Assembly: GCF_000971275.1 (NCBI RefSeq)
Contig: NZ_LAPV01000040.1
Span: 1 to 33,618 of the forward strand
Direction of reading: 5' to 3'
Source: Devosia psychrophila
Lineage (GTDB): Bacteria; Pseudomonadota; Alphaproteobacteria; Rhizobiales; Devosiaceae
DNA length: 33,618 nt
Shown: piece by piece, positions 1 to 8,858 of the stretch
How the letters are laid out: each line of letters opens with the position of its first letter
Numbering within the stretch: position 1 is the stretch's first letter
The notes under the pieces: model-generated
What the model was told of the DNA's origin: nothing
The model's input: only the letters and a program-made list of their open reading frames with translations
The model's database searches: none
Translations under genes and position numbers: made by a program

Positions 1-87
1 GCTTTGATTGGCGTCTTTGCTCCGTGATGCCAGGCGCCGAAGCTCTTGCGACGAATAATCCTGCCTGATCCGAACCGAGACTGTCAT
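1..87 (-). CDS. IS630-family transposase, N-terminal fragment (cut by window edge)
   Basis: The minus strand from an ATG at 87 reads 29 codons without a stop to the window edge. The peptide includes the string SSQELRRLASRSKDANQS, which matches my memory of the N-terminal helix-turn-helix region of IS630-type transposases (ELRRLA...KDANQ). The family cuts and pastes DNA at TA dinucleotides. The rest of the gene lies outside the window, so neither intactness nor the catalytic DDE triad can be judged. A near-palindrome lies across the start region (84-111). The call rests on recognition of a short stretch. Confidence 0.6.
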   Translation of the reverse strand, partial: MTVSVRIRQDYSSQELRRLASRSKDANQS

Positions 88-172
88 GGGCGAATTTCCT
101 TCGCCCCATGGAATCAGTAATTCCCTGGAGAAGGAATCCAAAACGAGTCACAAATAATCCCCGTTGGTATTA
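1..172 (-). mobile_element. IS630-family element, one end inside the window
   Basis: The partial transposase (1-87, minus) implies that the element's upstream end lies to the right of position 87. A plausible tip is the segment near 150-172, which on the minus strand begins CTAATACCAACGGGG and contains TA dinucleotides (168-169, 171-172) as expected for an IS630 target. The opposite terminal repeat is outside the window, so the exact boundary is inferred. Confidence 0.35.
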
Positions 173-196
173 GGGATACGGCCGGGAGAGTCCATG

Positions 197-326
197 TTGG
201 GTACCCCCACTTGGCCTCCCCCTGATGAGGGGGAGGAATCCGCCCGGTGATTGTCGCTCAATAGTTCCAAAAACTCGATCTGGCTCCTCCCCCTTGTCAG
301 GGGGAGGTTGGGTGGGGGTACCCCAA
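197..326. repeat. Composite palindromic intergenic repeat, copy 1
   Basis: Outer inverted arms at 197-210 and 312-326 (TTGGG(G)TACCCCCAC and its complement) enclose two perfect 8-bp hairpins with 6-nt loops, at 215-236 (CCTCCCCC/GGGGGAGG, loop TGATGA) and 286-307 (same stem, loop TTGTCA). The block lies just 3' of the phytase-like gene. The same hairpin recurs at 9857-9877, so this is a dispersed repeat and not a one-off terminator. Confidence 0.75.
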
Positions 327-334
327 AGAAAACC

Positions 335-1327
335 CTACTTCGGCAATGCGAATTCCAGCAGCAGTGATCTTTGCCAGTCGTTGAAATTATTGTCTGACCC
401 GATCAGGATCCGCAGCTCGCCGTCGGGCGCGGTGTGGACTGTCATGGCTTCCATGTTGTCGATCGAGCCGCCGGTGGCAGATAGCAATAATTCGCCGACC
501 ATCAGGTTGTCGGGTCGGACTTCGGCGGCGGGGACGCGGCGCAGGTTCATGACGAAATTCAGCATCGAAATGCCGCGTTCCAGCACCAGCAGGTCGCCGT
601 TGGGCAGGAAGGCGCACTCGGTTGGGTTGACCACCGGGCTGGTTTGATAGCTCAGCGGGCCGTGGTCGTCTTGGCCCAACAATTGAGCGCGATGATTGCC
701 CGCTTCATCGAGGACTTCTTCGGTAATCAAAAGCGTCGAGCCGACGACGGCCGAGGCGGGCGGTGCGATGCAGACCGATTCCAACGTCTCGTTGGTGCGG
801 GCGTCGGTAAGCCAGTCGGGGATCGGTATTTCGCGGGCTGGACCGCCGGGGATACCGTTGGTCAACTTGAATTCGGCGACGCGCGTCAGGTGCTCGAAGC
901 TGACCCGCACTGCAACCGGCGCGCCATCGCGATAGACTGTGTCGACGCTTTCGGCGTCCTTGGCATATTGGCGCGGCAGCACGTCGCCCTTTGAATTCCG
1001 CATCGGCTCGATGGTGACGCCGATGTAGCCGAAAAGCCTGTTTGCATCGTCATAGATCAGGTGGCCGGTGACGAAATTGCCGCGATCGGTGGCGAACAGG
1101 GCCTGGTGGTTTGGCCCGGTTTTGGTGAGACCCGAGAGGCCGCCGAACGTATCGTCGGGGCTGGTCATGGCAATGCCGCCGCGGAAGATCAATTTGTCCA
1201 CGATCTCGCCGACCGCGGCATTATTGAACTGGGTGACCTGGGTTGCCGTCACCGTCGCTTCGACCGCCATGGCGGGCATCACACCCGCCAGTATTGCCGC
1301 AGCGATGGCGGCAGGCCGCCTCATCAC
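335..1327 (-). CDS. Esterase-like activity of phytase family protein, probably exported
   Basis: This 330-residue protein has an N-terminal signal-like segment ([21 protein letters not shown]) and motifs typical, from memory, of the phytase-like/esterase-like beta-propeller family: GGLSGL near residue 62, DRG near 80, NETLESVCI in the middle and SDNNFN...RSLLLEF at the C-terminus. Members are mostly exported and poorly characterised, and the substrate is not deducible here. Its start codon overlaps the cobT stop by 4 bp (1324-1327, ATGA), so it is probably translated by coupling as the last gene of the cobS-cobT unit. That may be fortuitous rather than evidence of a role in cobalamin synthesis. 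The 3' side is bordered by a palindromic repeat. Confidence 0.8.
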   Translation of the reverse strand: MMRRPAAIAAAILAGVMPAMAVEATVTATQVTQFNNAAVGEIVDKLIFRGGIAMTSPDDTFGGLSGLTKTGPNHQALFATDRGNFVTGHLIYDDANRLFGYIGVTIEPMRNSKGDVLPRQYAKDAESVDTVYRDGAPVAVRVSFEHLTRVAEFKLTNGIPGGPAREIPIPDWLTDARTNETLESVCIAPPASAVVGSTLLITEEVLDEAGNHRAQLLGQDDHGPLSYQTSPVVNPTECAFLPNGDLLVLERGISMLNFVMNLRRVPAAEVRPDNLMVGELLLSATGGSIDNMEAMTVHTAPDGELRILIGSDNNFNDWQRSLLLEFALPK

Positions 1328-3210
1328 CTGCCCCGCCGCCGCGTCTGGCTGGGCATTTCCTCGTCGAACAGGGCAGCCAGCTCATCGGTCAGCGCGCCGG
1401 CCAGTTCCTCGGCATCGAGCAGGGTCACCGCGCGCTTGTAATAGCGCGTCACGTCATGGCCGATGCCGACGGCAACCAGCTGTATCGGTGAGCGGGTTTC
1501 GATATCTTCGATCACCTGGCGCAGATGGGCTTCGAGATAATTGCCGGCGTTGACGCTCTGGGTCGAGTCATCGACCGGCGCGCCATCGGAAATCACCATC
1601 AGGATGCGGCGCGCTTCAGGACGAGCCATCAACCGCTTGCGCGCCCATTCCAGGGCCTCGCCGTCGATGTTTTCCTTGAGCAGGCCTTCGCGCATCATCA
1701 GGCCGAGATTGCGCCGGGCATGGCGCCACGGCTCTTCGGCGGCCTTGTAGATGATGTGGCGTACATCGTTGACGCGGCCCGGCGTGGCAGGGCGCCCGGC
1801 TTCGAGCCAAGCCTCACGGCTTTTGCCGCCCTTCCAGGCGCGGGTGGTGAAGCCCAAGATCTCGACCTTGACGCCACAACGCTCCAGCGTGCGCGCGAGA
1901 ATATCGCCGCAGATTGCCGCGATAGTGATCGGGCGACCGCGCATCGAACCGGAATTGTCGATCAGCAGCGTCACCACGGTGTCGCGGAAGTCGGTGTCGT
2001 TCTCGACCTTGAAGCTGAGCGCCTGCATCGGATCGGTGACCACGCGGGTAAGGCGCGCCGTGTCGAGCAGGCCTTCTTCGAGGTCGAACTGCCACGAACG
2101 GTTCTGCTTGGCCATCAGGCGGCGCTGCAGCTTGTTGGCGAGACGCGCAACGGCGCCTGCCAGGTTTTCCAGCTGCTTGTCGAGCAGCGCGCGGAGCTGA
2201 TCGAGCTCGTCAGGGGGGCAGAGGTCTGCCGCCTTGACGATCTCGTCGAACTTCTGGGTGAACACCTTGTAGTTGAACTGGTTGGAAAGCTGGGTGCCGC
2301 CATCCTTGGCCGGGGGCGGCATCGGCGCGTCTTCGCCGGCTTCGGCGGCCGCATCCTCGTCGCTGTCGGCCATGTCGGATTCGATGCCGTCGACATCGCC
2401 GGTTTCTTCCGACTCGCCGGCCTGCTCGTCATCCTGGCTCTGGTCGGCGTCGTTTTCGCCTTCGCCCTGCTCGGGCGACTTGTCGGACGCATCGCCCTGA
2501 TCGGGCTCTTGGCTATCGTCGCTATCCTCGTCGCTGTCGGAGGGATCTTCCAGCTCGCTTTCGGGCACCAAGTTTAGGTCGCGCAGCAGCACCTTGGCGG
2601 CCTTGCTGAACTTGTCCTGATTTTCATACAGCGACAGCAGATCGTCGAGCGACTTGCCGCCCTTGTCCTCGATCTCCTTGCGCCACAGATCGACCAGCGC
2701 ATGGCCCGAAGGCGGCACCGGCACACCAGCCAGTTTTTCGCGCAGCAGCAGGCCAAGCGCTTCGGCTATGGGCGCATCGCCCCTGTCGCTGACCTCGGCG
2801 AAATTGGCGCGGAACAGCCGGTCTTCCAGCATCTCGCCGATATTGCCGACCATGCCGGGCATGCGCACGCAGCCCAGTGCTTCGACGCGGGCCTGCTCCA
2901 GCGCATCGAAGGCGGCGCGGGCAATCGGGTCCATCGGAACCCGCTTGCGATGGGTATCGGGATCGTGGCTGGCGAGACGCATCGCCATGGCATCGCCCTG
3001 CCCACGGGCAATGGCGATATCGCGGCGGCTCGGCAGGCGGGGCAAATTGGCGAGACGCGCTTTATCGGAGGTCAGCAGCGGCCGATCGGCTGTGAAGGTG
3101 ACTTCGAGGTCAGCCTTGCCGCCGATGGCGCGCACCGTCGCACCCATGGCGGATTTGAACACCTGGGTCTGGTCGGGCTTATTGGCTTTGCTGCGCGGTG
3201 GTTGTGCCAT
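1324..3210 (-). CDS. cobT: Aerobic cobaltochelatase subunit CobT
   Basis: CobT, with CobN and CobS, inserts cobalt into hydrogenobyrinic acid a,c-diamide using ATP in the aerobic cobalamin pathway. The 628-residue protein shows the family layout: an N-terminal domain (about 1-215), a very acidic Asp/Glu/Ser-rich linker (about 218-300) and a C-terminal von Willebrand A-type domain. The metal-site motif DNSGSMRG begins near residue 418, and [13 protein letters not shown] lies further on. The size is usual for alphaproteobacterial CobT. It lies 166 bp downstream of cobS on the same strand, with a C-rich repeat in the gap, and its stop overlaps the next gene's start. CobN is not in this window. 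Confidence 0.95.
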   Translation of the reverse strand: MAQPPRSKANKPDQTQVFKSAMGATVRAIGGKADLEVTFTADRPLLTSDKARLANLPRLPSRRDIAIARGQGDAMAMRLASHDPDTHRKRVPMDPIARAAFDALEQARVEALGCVRMPGMVGNIGEMLEDRLFRANFAEVSDRGDAPIAEALGLLLREKLAGVPVPPSGHALVDLWRKEIEDKGGKSLDDLLSLYENQDKFSKAAKVLLRDLNLVPESELEDPSDSDEDSDDSQEPDQGDASDKSPEQGEGENDADQSQDDEQAGESEETGDVDGIESDMADSDEDAAAEAGEDAPMPPPAKDGGTQLSNQFNYKVFTQKFDEIVKAADLCPPDELDQLRALLDKQLENLAGAVARLANKLQRRLMAKQNRSWQFDLEEGLLDTARLTRVVTDPMQALSFKVENDTDFRDTVVTLLIDNSGSMRGRPITIAAICGDILARTLERCGVKVEILGFTTRAWKGGKSREAWLEAGRPATPGRVNDVRHIIYKAAEEPWRHARRNLGLMMREGLLKENIDGEALEWARKRLMARPEARRILMVISDGAPVDDSTQSVNAGNYLEAHLRQVIEDIETRSPIQLVAVGIGHDVTRYYKRAVTLLDAEELAGALTDELAALFDEEMPSQTRRRGR

Positions 3211-3246
3211 GGTCTACCGGTTCACTGTGTGACCGGGAAGGAAGGC

Positions 3247-3353
3247 GCCCTCACCCGGCCCTTTGGGCCGACCTCCCCCACAAAGGGAGAGGAAAAGTTG
3301 TGGTGCGCTCACTGCCCCTTGCCTCGCCCTTTCGGGGAGAGGTCGCCGCGTAA
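3247..3353. repeat. C-rich/G-rich palindromic repeat between cobS and cobT
   Basis: The cobS-cobT spacer holds a perfect small hairpin GGCCC-ttt-GGGCC (3257-3269) followed by paired C-rich and G-rich tracts (CCTCCCCC near 3272, GGGAGAGG near 3285, CGCCC...GGGGAGAGG near 3325-3342). The composition resembles the other intergenic repeats of this window but the arms are less regular. It could modulate or attenuate read-through from cobS into cobT. Confidence 0.45.
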
Positions 3354-3376
3354 TGGCGGGTAAAGGAGCCTTTGCG

Positions 3377-4360
3377 TCAGGCCGTTACGGCGAGGTTCGC
3401 CGAGCTTTCCGGCAAGTCTTCGCCGAACACGCGCTGGTAGAATTCGGCAACCACGGGGCGCTCGAGTTCGTCGCACTTGTTGAGGAAGGTCAGCCGGAAG
3501 GCAAAGCCAATGTCGCCGTCGAAAATCTGGGAGTTTTCGGCCCAGGTGATGACGGTACGCGGGCTCATCACGGTCGACAGGTCGCCATTGATGAAGGCCG
3601 AGCGGGTCAGGTCGGCAAGGCGCACCATGTTGGACACCAGCTTCTTGCCCTTGTCGTTCTGGCCGTAGAACTTGTTCTTGGCCAGCACGATGCCGACTTC
3701 CTTGTCATGCGGCAGGTAGTTCAGCGTGGTGACGAGGCTCCAGCGATCCATCTGGCCCTGGTTGATCTGCTGGGTGCCATGATAGAGGCCCGACGTATCG
3801 CCCAGACCGATGGTATTGGTAGTCGAGAACAACCGAAATGCCGGATGGGGCACGATGACGCGGTTCTGATCGAGCAGGGTCAAGCGACCCGCGACTTCGA
3901 GCACGCGCTGGATCACGAACATCACGTCCGGCCGGCCAGCGTCATATTCGTCGAACACTAGTGCGACGTTGTTCTGGACGGCCCATGGCAGGATGCCGTC
4001 ACGGAACTCGGTGATCTGCTTGCCGTCCTTGAGCACGATCGCGTCCTTGCCGACGAGATCGATACGCGAAACATGGCTATCGAGATTGACGCGGACCAGC
4101 GGCCAGTTAAGGCGCGCAGCGACCTGCTCGATATGGGTCGACTTGCCGGTGCCGTGATAGCCCTGCACCATGACGCGGCGGTTGAACTGGAAGCCTGCCA
4201 GAATCGCCAGAGTCGTGTTGCGATCGAACAGATAGTCCGGGTCCAGCGGCGGCACGTGCGAATTGGCTTCCTTGTAGCCCATCACCTTCATGTCCGTGTC
4301 GATGCCGAACAGCTCCCGTGCTGAATATTCGGTGTCGGGCAGATTGGTGTAGTCAGTCAT
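3377..4360 (-). CDS. cobS: Aerobic cobaltochelatase subunit CobS (AAA+ ATPase)
   Basis: CobS is the AAA+ motor subunit that, with CobT, powers CobN for cobalt insertion. The 327-residue protein carries Walker [10 protein letters not shown] (67-75), Walker [10 protein letters not shown] (132-140) and the characteristic N-terminus [20 protein letters not shown]. Open frame continues upstream to 4789, but that extension overlaps the J-domain gene in another frame and has no family similarity. The ATG at 4360 gives the normal length of about 330 residues. The gene is the first of the cobS-cobT-phytase-like series and sits 97 bp downstream of the J-domain gene. I saw no cobalamin riboswitch in its leader. 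Confidence 0.95.
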   Translation of the reverse strand: MTDYTNLPDTEYSARELFGIDTDMKVMGYKEANSHVPPLDPDYLFDRNTTLAILAGFQFNRRVMVQGYHGTGKSTHIEQVAARLNWPLVRVNLDSHVSRIDLVGKDAIVLKDGKQITEFRDGILPWAVQNNVALVFDEYDAGRPDVMFVIQRVLEVAGRLTLLDQNRVIVPHPAFRLFSTTNTIGLGDTSGLYHGTQQINQGQMDRWSLVTTLNYLPHDKEVGIVLAKNKFYGQNDKGKKLVSNMVRLADLTRSAFINGDLSTVMSPRTVITWAENSQIFDGDIGFAFRLTFLNKCDELERPVVAEFYQRVFGEDLPESSANLAVTA

Positions 4361-4457
4361 GGGCTTTGCTCTTGGCGGAATGATCGGGCGGGACGGCGAA
4401 AAGTCGGGCGCTCTATAGCAGCAATGTGACGGAGGCGGTAGCCACCCGACCGCATGG

Positions 4458-5090
4458 CTAGTTCGCGACGAAGCCAACTTTCTTGAGGTGGCTGTAGGCG
4501 GAAATGATTGTCCGCAGCCGGTCTTCGGAGGATTTATCGCCGCCATTTGCGTCGGGATGATGGATTTTGACCAGTGTCTTGTAGGCGCGCTTGATATCTT
4601 CGGACTTCGGCTGGCCGATGATGCCCAGTGTTTCGAGCGCGCGGCGATCCTGCTCGTGCAGCGGCTTGACCCGCTCGGTGACCGGCTTCTGCGACTGGCG
4701 ATGGCGGTATTTGGCAAACACGCCAAACGGGTCGCCATATTTGTCGCCTGGGCGCAGGGTTTCGCGCGCCGCGCGGGCGGCCGAAGCATTCATCCCGGGA
4801 TTTCCGGTGGCAAAGCTGGATCGCGCCTCGGCCTTGGGCGGCGTATGCAGCGCCGCGTCGAGCTGCTCCTTGTCCATGTCGGAAAAGAAGTTGAAGGCCG
4901 TGTTGTAGTGGCGGACATGCTCGAGGCAGAAATGATGATACTGCCCTTCGCTGCGGGCGCCCTTGGGCGCACGATACTCACCGGCCAGCTCGCAGCCTTC
5001 CCAGTCACACACGTGCTCAATCTGCGCAGCTTTTTCTTCCTTGCGCGGCTTGATGCGAATTGAATCGAAGATCTTGGACGACAGTTTCAT
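4458..5090 (-). CDS. J-domain (DnaJ-like) co-chaperone with N-terminal Cys-rich region
   Basis: The 210-residue protein has its J domain at the C-terminus, with the diagnostic HPD at residues 178-180 ([10 protein letters not shown]) and the helix [16 protein letters not shown] domains stimulate the ATPase of Hsp70/DnaK. Here the canonical Gly/Phe and zinc-finger modules of DnaJ are absent. The N-terminal half instead contains C-x4-C, a later FC and several His residues (HVCDWEGCE...[12 protein letters not shown]), which may bind metal; that is inference. An upstream open extension to 5363 has no start near a ribosome site and runs antisense to bolA, so the ATG at 5090 was chosen. Placement beside cobS and divergent from bolA is, from memory, common in Rhizobiales. 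Confidence 0.85.
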   Translation of the reverse strand: MKLSSKIFDSIRIKPRKEEKAAQIEHVCDWEGCELAGEYRAPKGARSEGQYHHFCLEHVRHYNTAFNFFSDMDKEQLDAALHTPPKAEARSSFATGNPGMNASAARAARETLRPGDKYGDPFGVFAKYRHRQSQKPVTERVKPLHEQDRRALETLGIIGQPKSEDIKRAYKTLVKIHHPDANGGDKSSEDRLRTIISAYSHLKKVGFVAN

Positions 5091-5132
5091 TCTCGCATAG
5101 TTAAGTGCCAAAGCCATTTGGAGGCCAGCGCC

Positions 5133-5423
5133 ATGAGCGTCACAGACACCATAACAGCCAAGCTCACCGAAAGGTTTGCCCCCGCTTTCCTCGATGTCAT
5201 CGACGAATCGATGGATCATCACGGTCACGCCGGGTGGCAGGAGGGTGGTGAAACCCATTTTCGTGTCAGAATCGCGACCCGTCATTTTGACGGGATGAGC
5301 CGCGTAGCGCAACACCGCGCTGTAATGGAGACGCTTGCGGCCGAGATGGACAATCCCATCCACGCCCTGGCAATCGAAGTCCTGCCCGGTGAAGGGCCGT
5401 TTGAACTACCACGCAGCGCCTAG
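5133..5423 (+). CDS. BolA family protein
   Basis: The 96-residue protein has the BolA fold signature: an N-terminal helix (ITAKLTERFAPAFLDVIDES), a loop H-x-G-H, the segment THFRVRIATRHFDGMSRVAQHRAV, and a C-terminal strand IHALAIEVLPG. BolA proteins partner with monothiol glutaredoxins in iron-sulfur cluster trafficking and stress-linked regulation. The ATG at 5133 has GGAGG at 5120-5124, 8 nt upstream. A slightly longer in-frame start at 5118 precedes the ribosome site and is less likely. Its TAG stop shares a CTAG tetramer with the stop of the convergent membrane-protein gene (overlap 5420-5423). Confidence 0.9.
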   Translation: MSVTDTITAKLTERFAPAFLDVIDESMDHHGHAGWQEGGETHFRVRIATRHFDGMSRVAQHRAVMETLAAEMDNPIHALAIEVLPGEGPFELPRSA

Positions 5424-5728
5424 CGAAGTCGCTCTGTATTATTCTCGTGTCGATCACGCTGGCGAAGGCGGTAGTCCAGTCGAAGTGAAAATGCTTTGCC
5501 GATCACGGAAAGAATGAAGATCGGCAGCCCTACTACCCCTATGAGCAGCGCCGGCAGAGAAACATACTCATTGATGGAGTTCGGCTTGTGGATGGTGGCA
5601 ACAGCGAACAGAACGGGGAACATCGTAAAACCGAAAAGCGCGAGGACAATCAGGCTGTTCCGGCTCCACGCAGGCAGGATCATGATCCATGCCAACCCAA
5701 AATACATAGCCGCAACGTCCCATGACAT
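5420..5728 (-). CDS. Small integral membrane protein, unknown function
   Basis: This 102-residue ORF has three hydrophobic stretches (about residues 6-21, 25-46 and 58-80) and a basic, charged C-terminal tail (LRQRDRHENNTERLR), so it is probably an inner-membrane protein. I recognise no family. It begins 17 bp after the aroB stop on the same strand and so may be the last gene of aroK-aroB. Its stop overlaps that of bolA by 4 bp. The DNA is visibly less GC-rich than aroB. It could be a recent or fast-evolving gene, or more doubtfully a chance ORF; the hydrophobic pattern argues for a real protein. Confidence 0.6.
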   Translation of the reverse strand: MSWDVAAMYFGLAWIMILPAWSRNSLIVLALFGFTMFPVLFAVATIHKPNSINEYVSLPALLIGVVGLPIFILSVIGKAFSLRLDYRLRQRDRHENNTERLR

Positions 5729-5745
5729 GGCTAGCCCAACTCTGC

Positions 5746-6855
5746 TTAACGCACCTCGTTCAGATACGCTGCCACGGCCGTCCCGTCGACATTCTTTTCG
5801 ATAAACGCCTGGCCGATACCGCGGGTGAGGATGAAAGTCAGCGCCCCGCGCGAGACTTTCTTGTCCTGCGCGATGGCGGCCATCAGAGTTTCGGTGGAGC
5901 CCAGCGTGCCCGGGATGTTACTCAAAGTGGTAGGCAGGCCGGATTTTTGCAAGTGCGCCACGATGCGGCCAGTGTCCTGGCTGGGGGCGAGGCCGAGCCT
6001 GGCTGAAAAGCCATGCGCGAGCACCATGCCGATAGCGACGCCCTCGCCATGCAGCAGGCGGTCGGAATAGCCGGTGTCCTTTTCCAGCGCATGGCCGAAG
6101 GTGTGGCCGAGATTGAGCAGGGCGCGGACGCCGAGTTCTTTTTCATCCTCGATCACCACGCGCGCCTTGTGGGCGCAACAACGGGCAATCGCCTCGCCGC
6201 GGGCCGGCCCGCCGGCAAAGATCTCGGCCTGGTTGGCCTCGAGCCAGAAAAAGAACTCCTCGTCGTCGATCAGGCCATATTTGACCACTTCGGCATAACC
6301 CGCGGCGAACTGGCGGGCACTGAGCGTGTCCAGCGTCGACAGGTCGGCCAGCACCAGCCTGGGCTGGTGGAAGGCGCCAATCAGGTTTTTGCCATGCGGC
6401 GAATTGATCCCGGTCTTGCCACCGACCGAGCTGTCGACCTGCGCTAGTAGCGAGGTCGGCATCTGGATAAAATCCATGCCACGCCGGGCGATGGACGCGG
6501 CAAACCCGGCGAGATCGCCGATAACGCCGCCACCGAGGGCGATGATGAGGTCGCCGCGTTCGAGGCGGGCGGCCAGAATGCCTTCGACGGCCTGGCCGAC
6601 AAAGGCCCAGGACTTGGTGCTCTCGCCGGCTGGAAGCACAATTTCAGTATGGCTGAGCCCTGCCGCATCGAGCGAAGCGATCAGGCGCGGCAATTGCGCC
6701 TGGGCGACGTTGTCGTCGGTGATGATGCCATAGCGCCTGTCGGGGAAACGCTCGGCCAGAATGATGCCGGCATCATCGAGCAGGCTGTCGCCGATCAAAA
6801 TGTCATAGGCGCGATCGCCAAGGGCGACGTGAACCGTGTGGGCGATATCAGCCAT
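5746..6855 (-). CDS. aroB: 3-dehydroquinate synthase
   Basis: AroB converts 3-deoxy-D-arabino-heptulosonate 7-phosphate to 3-dehydroquinate, the second step of the shikimate pathway, in the cytoplasm using NAD and a divalent metal. The 369-residue length is normal. Visible motifs are the NAD-binding GGGVIGDLAGF (108-118), SSVGGKTGIN (142-151), and metal or catalytic residues E189 (AEVVKYG), H251 and H255 (NLGHTFGHALE) and H269 (LLHGEGVAIGM). The start overlaps the end of aroK by 8 bp (6848-6855), so the two are translated from one message. Confidence 0.97.
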   Translation of the reverse strand: MADIAHTVHVALGDRAYDILIGDSLLDDAGIILAERFPDRRYGIITDDNVAQAQLPRLIASLDAAGLSHTEIVLPAGESTKSWAFVGQAVEGILAARLERGDLIIALGGGVIGDLAGFAASIARRGMDFIQMPTSLLAQVDSSVGGKTGINSPHGKNLIGAFHQPRLVLADLSTLDTLSARQFAAGYAEVVKYGLIDDEEFFFWLEANQAEIFAGGPARGEAIARCCAHKARVVIEDEKELGVRALLNLGHTFGHALEKDTGYSDRLLHGEGVAIGMVLAHGFSARLGLAPSQDTGRIVAHLQKSGLPTTLSNIPGTLGSTETLMAAIAQDKKVSRGALTFILTRGIGQAFIEKNVDGTAVAAYLNEVR

Positions 6856-7444
6856 CTGATCGGTCCTGGCGCTTGAGGTAGGAAAGCACGGCCTCGACTA
6901 CGTCGCCGGCCACGGCATCCTGCGGCACGTCGCGCGAAATCACCGTGACGTCGGCTTCGGCATAGATGGGGTAGCGATCGTCGATCAGCTTCTGCAGGGT
7001 AGCGCGGGGGTTGGCCGTTTTGAGCAGTGGGCGATTGGAGCGGCGGGAAACGCGCTCGAACAGGATATCGATCTCGGCCTTGAGCCAGACTGTCACGGCC
7101 TCCCCCTTCATCAACGCCCGCGTCTCAAGATTGACGAAGGCACCGCCGCCGGTGGCCAGCACCACGCCATATTCCTTCAGCACGCGGGCAATGACCCGGG
7201 TTTCCCCGGCGCGGAACTCGGGCTCGCCGCGCTGCTCGAAGATTTCGGGAATGGTCATCTGCGCCGCCTTCTCGATCTCTTCATCGCTATCGAGAAAATT
7301 GCGGTTGAGGCGAGCCGCCAGGCGACGGCCGACCGTAGTCTTGCCTGCGCCCATCATGCCAACCAGCACCAGCGGTCGTCCGCCCAAGCGTTCAACTAGC
7401 TGTTCGGCGCGAGCCTGCCGCAATGCCGCGTCCGGTCGGTTCAA
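6848..7444 (-). CDS. aroK: Shikimate kinase
   Basis: AroK phosphorylates shikimate at the 3-OH with ATP. The 198-residue protein has the P-loop GMMGAGKTT (29-37), the shikimate-binding DSD (52-54) and R78 (FRAGE), the GGG motif (99-101), and the lid Arg region RRSNRPLL. An N-terminal extension of about 20 residues before the P-loop strand is usual in alphaproteobacteria. It is the first gene of aroK-aroB. A TATAAT hexamer on the minus strand (7560-7565) in the divergent region could be its -10, but the -35 is weak. Confidence 0.95.
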   Translation of the reverse strand: MNRPDAALRQARAEQLVERLGGRPLVLVGMMGAGKTTVGRRLAARLNRNFLDSDEEIEKAAQMTIPEIFEQRGEPEFRAGETRVIARVLKEYGVVLATGGGAFVNLETRALMKGEAVTVWLKAEIDILFERVSRRSNRPLLKTANPRATLQKLIDDRYPIYAEADVTVISRDVPQDAVAGDVVEAVLSYLKRQDRSDG

Positions 7445-7589
7445 AAGGCGCTCCCCTGATGCACCGCTATCAAGCTGGCCAAGCCCCCGCTGTCAAGAAC
7501 TTGCGCAGCCCCGCGCTAAAAAGCATCATGCCTACGGAAACGAAACCTTTTGTCGTCAAATTATAACCAGTTTTGACCGCCGGACCGCC

Positions 7590-7814
7590 ATGCCAACCTT
7601 GATCCGCCTCATCATCAGCCTGCTTTTTCTTGCTGGCCTCGTCTATGCGGGCATGATCGCGCTGGTCAGCTTCGTCGAGCCGACGCCCAAGCAGGTGACC
7701 ATTCGTATCCCGGCGGCCGAGCTGTTGAATGGTGGACAGCGGGCGCTGCCTGGCACGGAGACTACACCAGACGCAGCACCCGTCGTGCCACCTGTGGAGC
7801 CTGCCGCGCCGTGA
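7590..7814 (+). CDS. Small single-span membrane protein upstream of xerD
   Basis: The ATG at 7590 gives 74 residues: a single membrane helix (about residues 4-27, LIRLIISLLFLAGLVYAGMIALV), then a segment with strand-forming residues, and a Pro/Ala-rich tail ending PPVEPAAP. The frame is open far upstream to 7011, but that part is antisense to aroK. The TGA stop overlaps the xerD GTG start (GTGA, 7811-7814), implying coupling. I do not recognise a named family. It may be a membrane-anchored envelope peptide; function unknown. Confidence 0.65.
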   Translation: MPTLIRLIISLLFLAGLVYAGMIALVSFVEPTPKQVTIRIPAAELLNGGQRALPGTETTPDAAPVVPPVEPAAP

Positions 7815-8713
7815 CCAGCCATCTGATCGGGGCTTTTCTTGAAATGATGAGTGCCGAGCGCGGCGCTGCAAAAAACACCATCGATGCTTATCGCCGCGAT
7901 CTCTCCGACTATGCCGGCTTCGTCGCCGGTCGGCAGATGACGCTGATTACGGTCCAGCGCGAGACCGTCAACGCCTACCTTGACCGCTTGCGGCTCGATG
8001 GGCTTTCGGCGTCGTCCGCGGCGCGCCGGCTTTCCGCAATTCGCCAGTTTCATCGTTTCCTTTGTGCGGACGGCATCCGTAGCGATGACCCGACCCGCAT
8101 CGTTGCCAGCCCGAAAAGCCGGCGTGCGCTGCCCAAGGTGCTCTCGATCGAAGAGGTCGAACGCCTGCTGGTGACGGCGGAAGCCGAGGCCAATGCCGAA
8201 CCGACCCCGGAAAAGCAGGCCGGTGCCTTGCGGCTCTATGTGCTGCTCGAATTGCTTTATGCCACGGGCCTCCGCGTCAGCGAACTGGTCAGCCTGCGCC
8301 GTTCCGCGGTGATGCGCGACACCAGCTACCTGACCGTCAGGGGCAAGGGCAACAAGGAGCGCGTCGTGCCGCTCAACGACCGGGCGCGCGACGCGATCAA
8401 GACCTATGTGGCGACAATGGAGCCCGGACCGTTCCTGTTTCCGGCCAGCGGCGCCGAGGGTTATTTGAGCCGCCAGGTGTTTGGCCGCGACCTCAAGCTT
8501 TTGGCAGGACGTGCAGGGATCAGTTCGGCACGCGTTGCTCCCCATGTGCTTCGCCACGCCTTTGCCAGCCACCTGCTGGCCGGCGGCGCCGATCTGCGCG
8601 TGGTGCAGATGCTGCTCGGACATGCCGATATTTCAACGACCCAGATTTATACGCATGTGCTGGATGAGAAGCTGCGCACGCTGGTGGAGACGCACCACCC
8701 GCTGGCAGAGTGA
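7811..8713 (+). CDS. xerD: Site-specific tyrosine recombinase XerD
   Basis: XerD, with XerC and FtsK, resolves chromosome dimers at dif. The 300-residue protein has an N-terminal SAM-like core-binding domain (about 1-90) and a catalytic domain with R155 (ATGLRVSEL), the beta-hairpin Lys region (VRGKGNKERVVPL), H245-x-x-R248 (HVLRHAFASHLL), H271 (LLGHADIS) and nucleophile Y280 (TTQIYTH). All residues needed for catalysis are present. The start is GTG, overlapping the stop of the preceding small gene. The location next to accA and aroK fits a housekeeping Xer enzyme and not an integrase of a mobile element. Confidence 0.95.
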   Translation: MTSHLIGAFLEMMSAERGAAKNTIDAYRRDLSDYAGFVAGRQMTLITVQRETVNAYLDRLRLDGLSASSAARRLSAIRQFHRFLCADGIRSDDPTRIVASPKSRRALPKVLSIEEVERLLVTAEAEANAEPTPEKQAGALRLYVLLELLYATGLRVSELVSLRRSAVMRDTSYLTVRGKGNKERVVPLNDRARDAIKTYVATMEPGPFLFPASGAEGYLSRQVFGRDLKLLAGRAGISSARVAPHVLRHAFASHLLAGGADLRVVQMLLGHADISTTQIYTHVLDEKLRTLVETHHPLAE

Positions 8714-8858
8714 GACTTGCCGCGCGCTTTCCTGTGCCTCAATCCCAGCCAATGCTTGACTCGGCATTGCGCCATCGCCACTTTCCGGCCACTTTAGGGC
8801 GCAACAGCAGCGACCCAGAGTACCGGGTCCACGGATAGACCCCCAACGGGCAGGTGGA

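Noticed and set aside
215..236. CTGATGA in the repeat hairpins as a hammerhead ribozyme core
   Set aside because: The CTGATGA lies at and inside the loop of a simple C-rich/G-rich hairpin; the required second helix followed by GAAA and a cleavage-site helix is missing, also in the copy at 9857.
1525..2577. 350-residue plus-strand open frame
   Set aside because: Antisense shadow of cobT; no family features.
4361..4457. Cobalamin riboswitch upstream of cobS
   Set aside because: The 97-nt space is short and I saw no B12-box-like core.
4361..4789. N-terminal extension of CobS
   Set aside because: Low-complexity Arg/Ser-rich translation overlapping the J-domain gene; the family N-terminus begins at 4360.
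7811..8713. XerD-like gene as a phage or island integrase
   Set aside because: Length, motifs and neighbours (accA, aroK) fit the housekeeping XerD.
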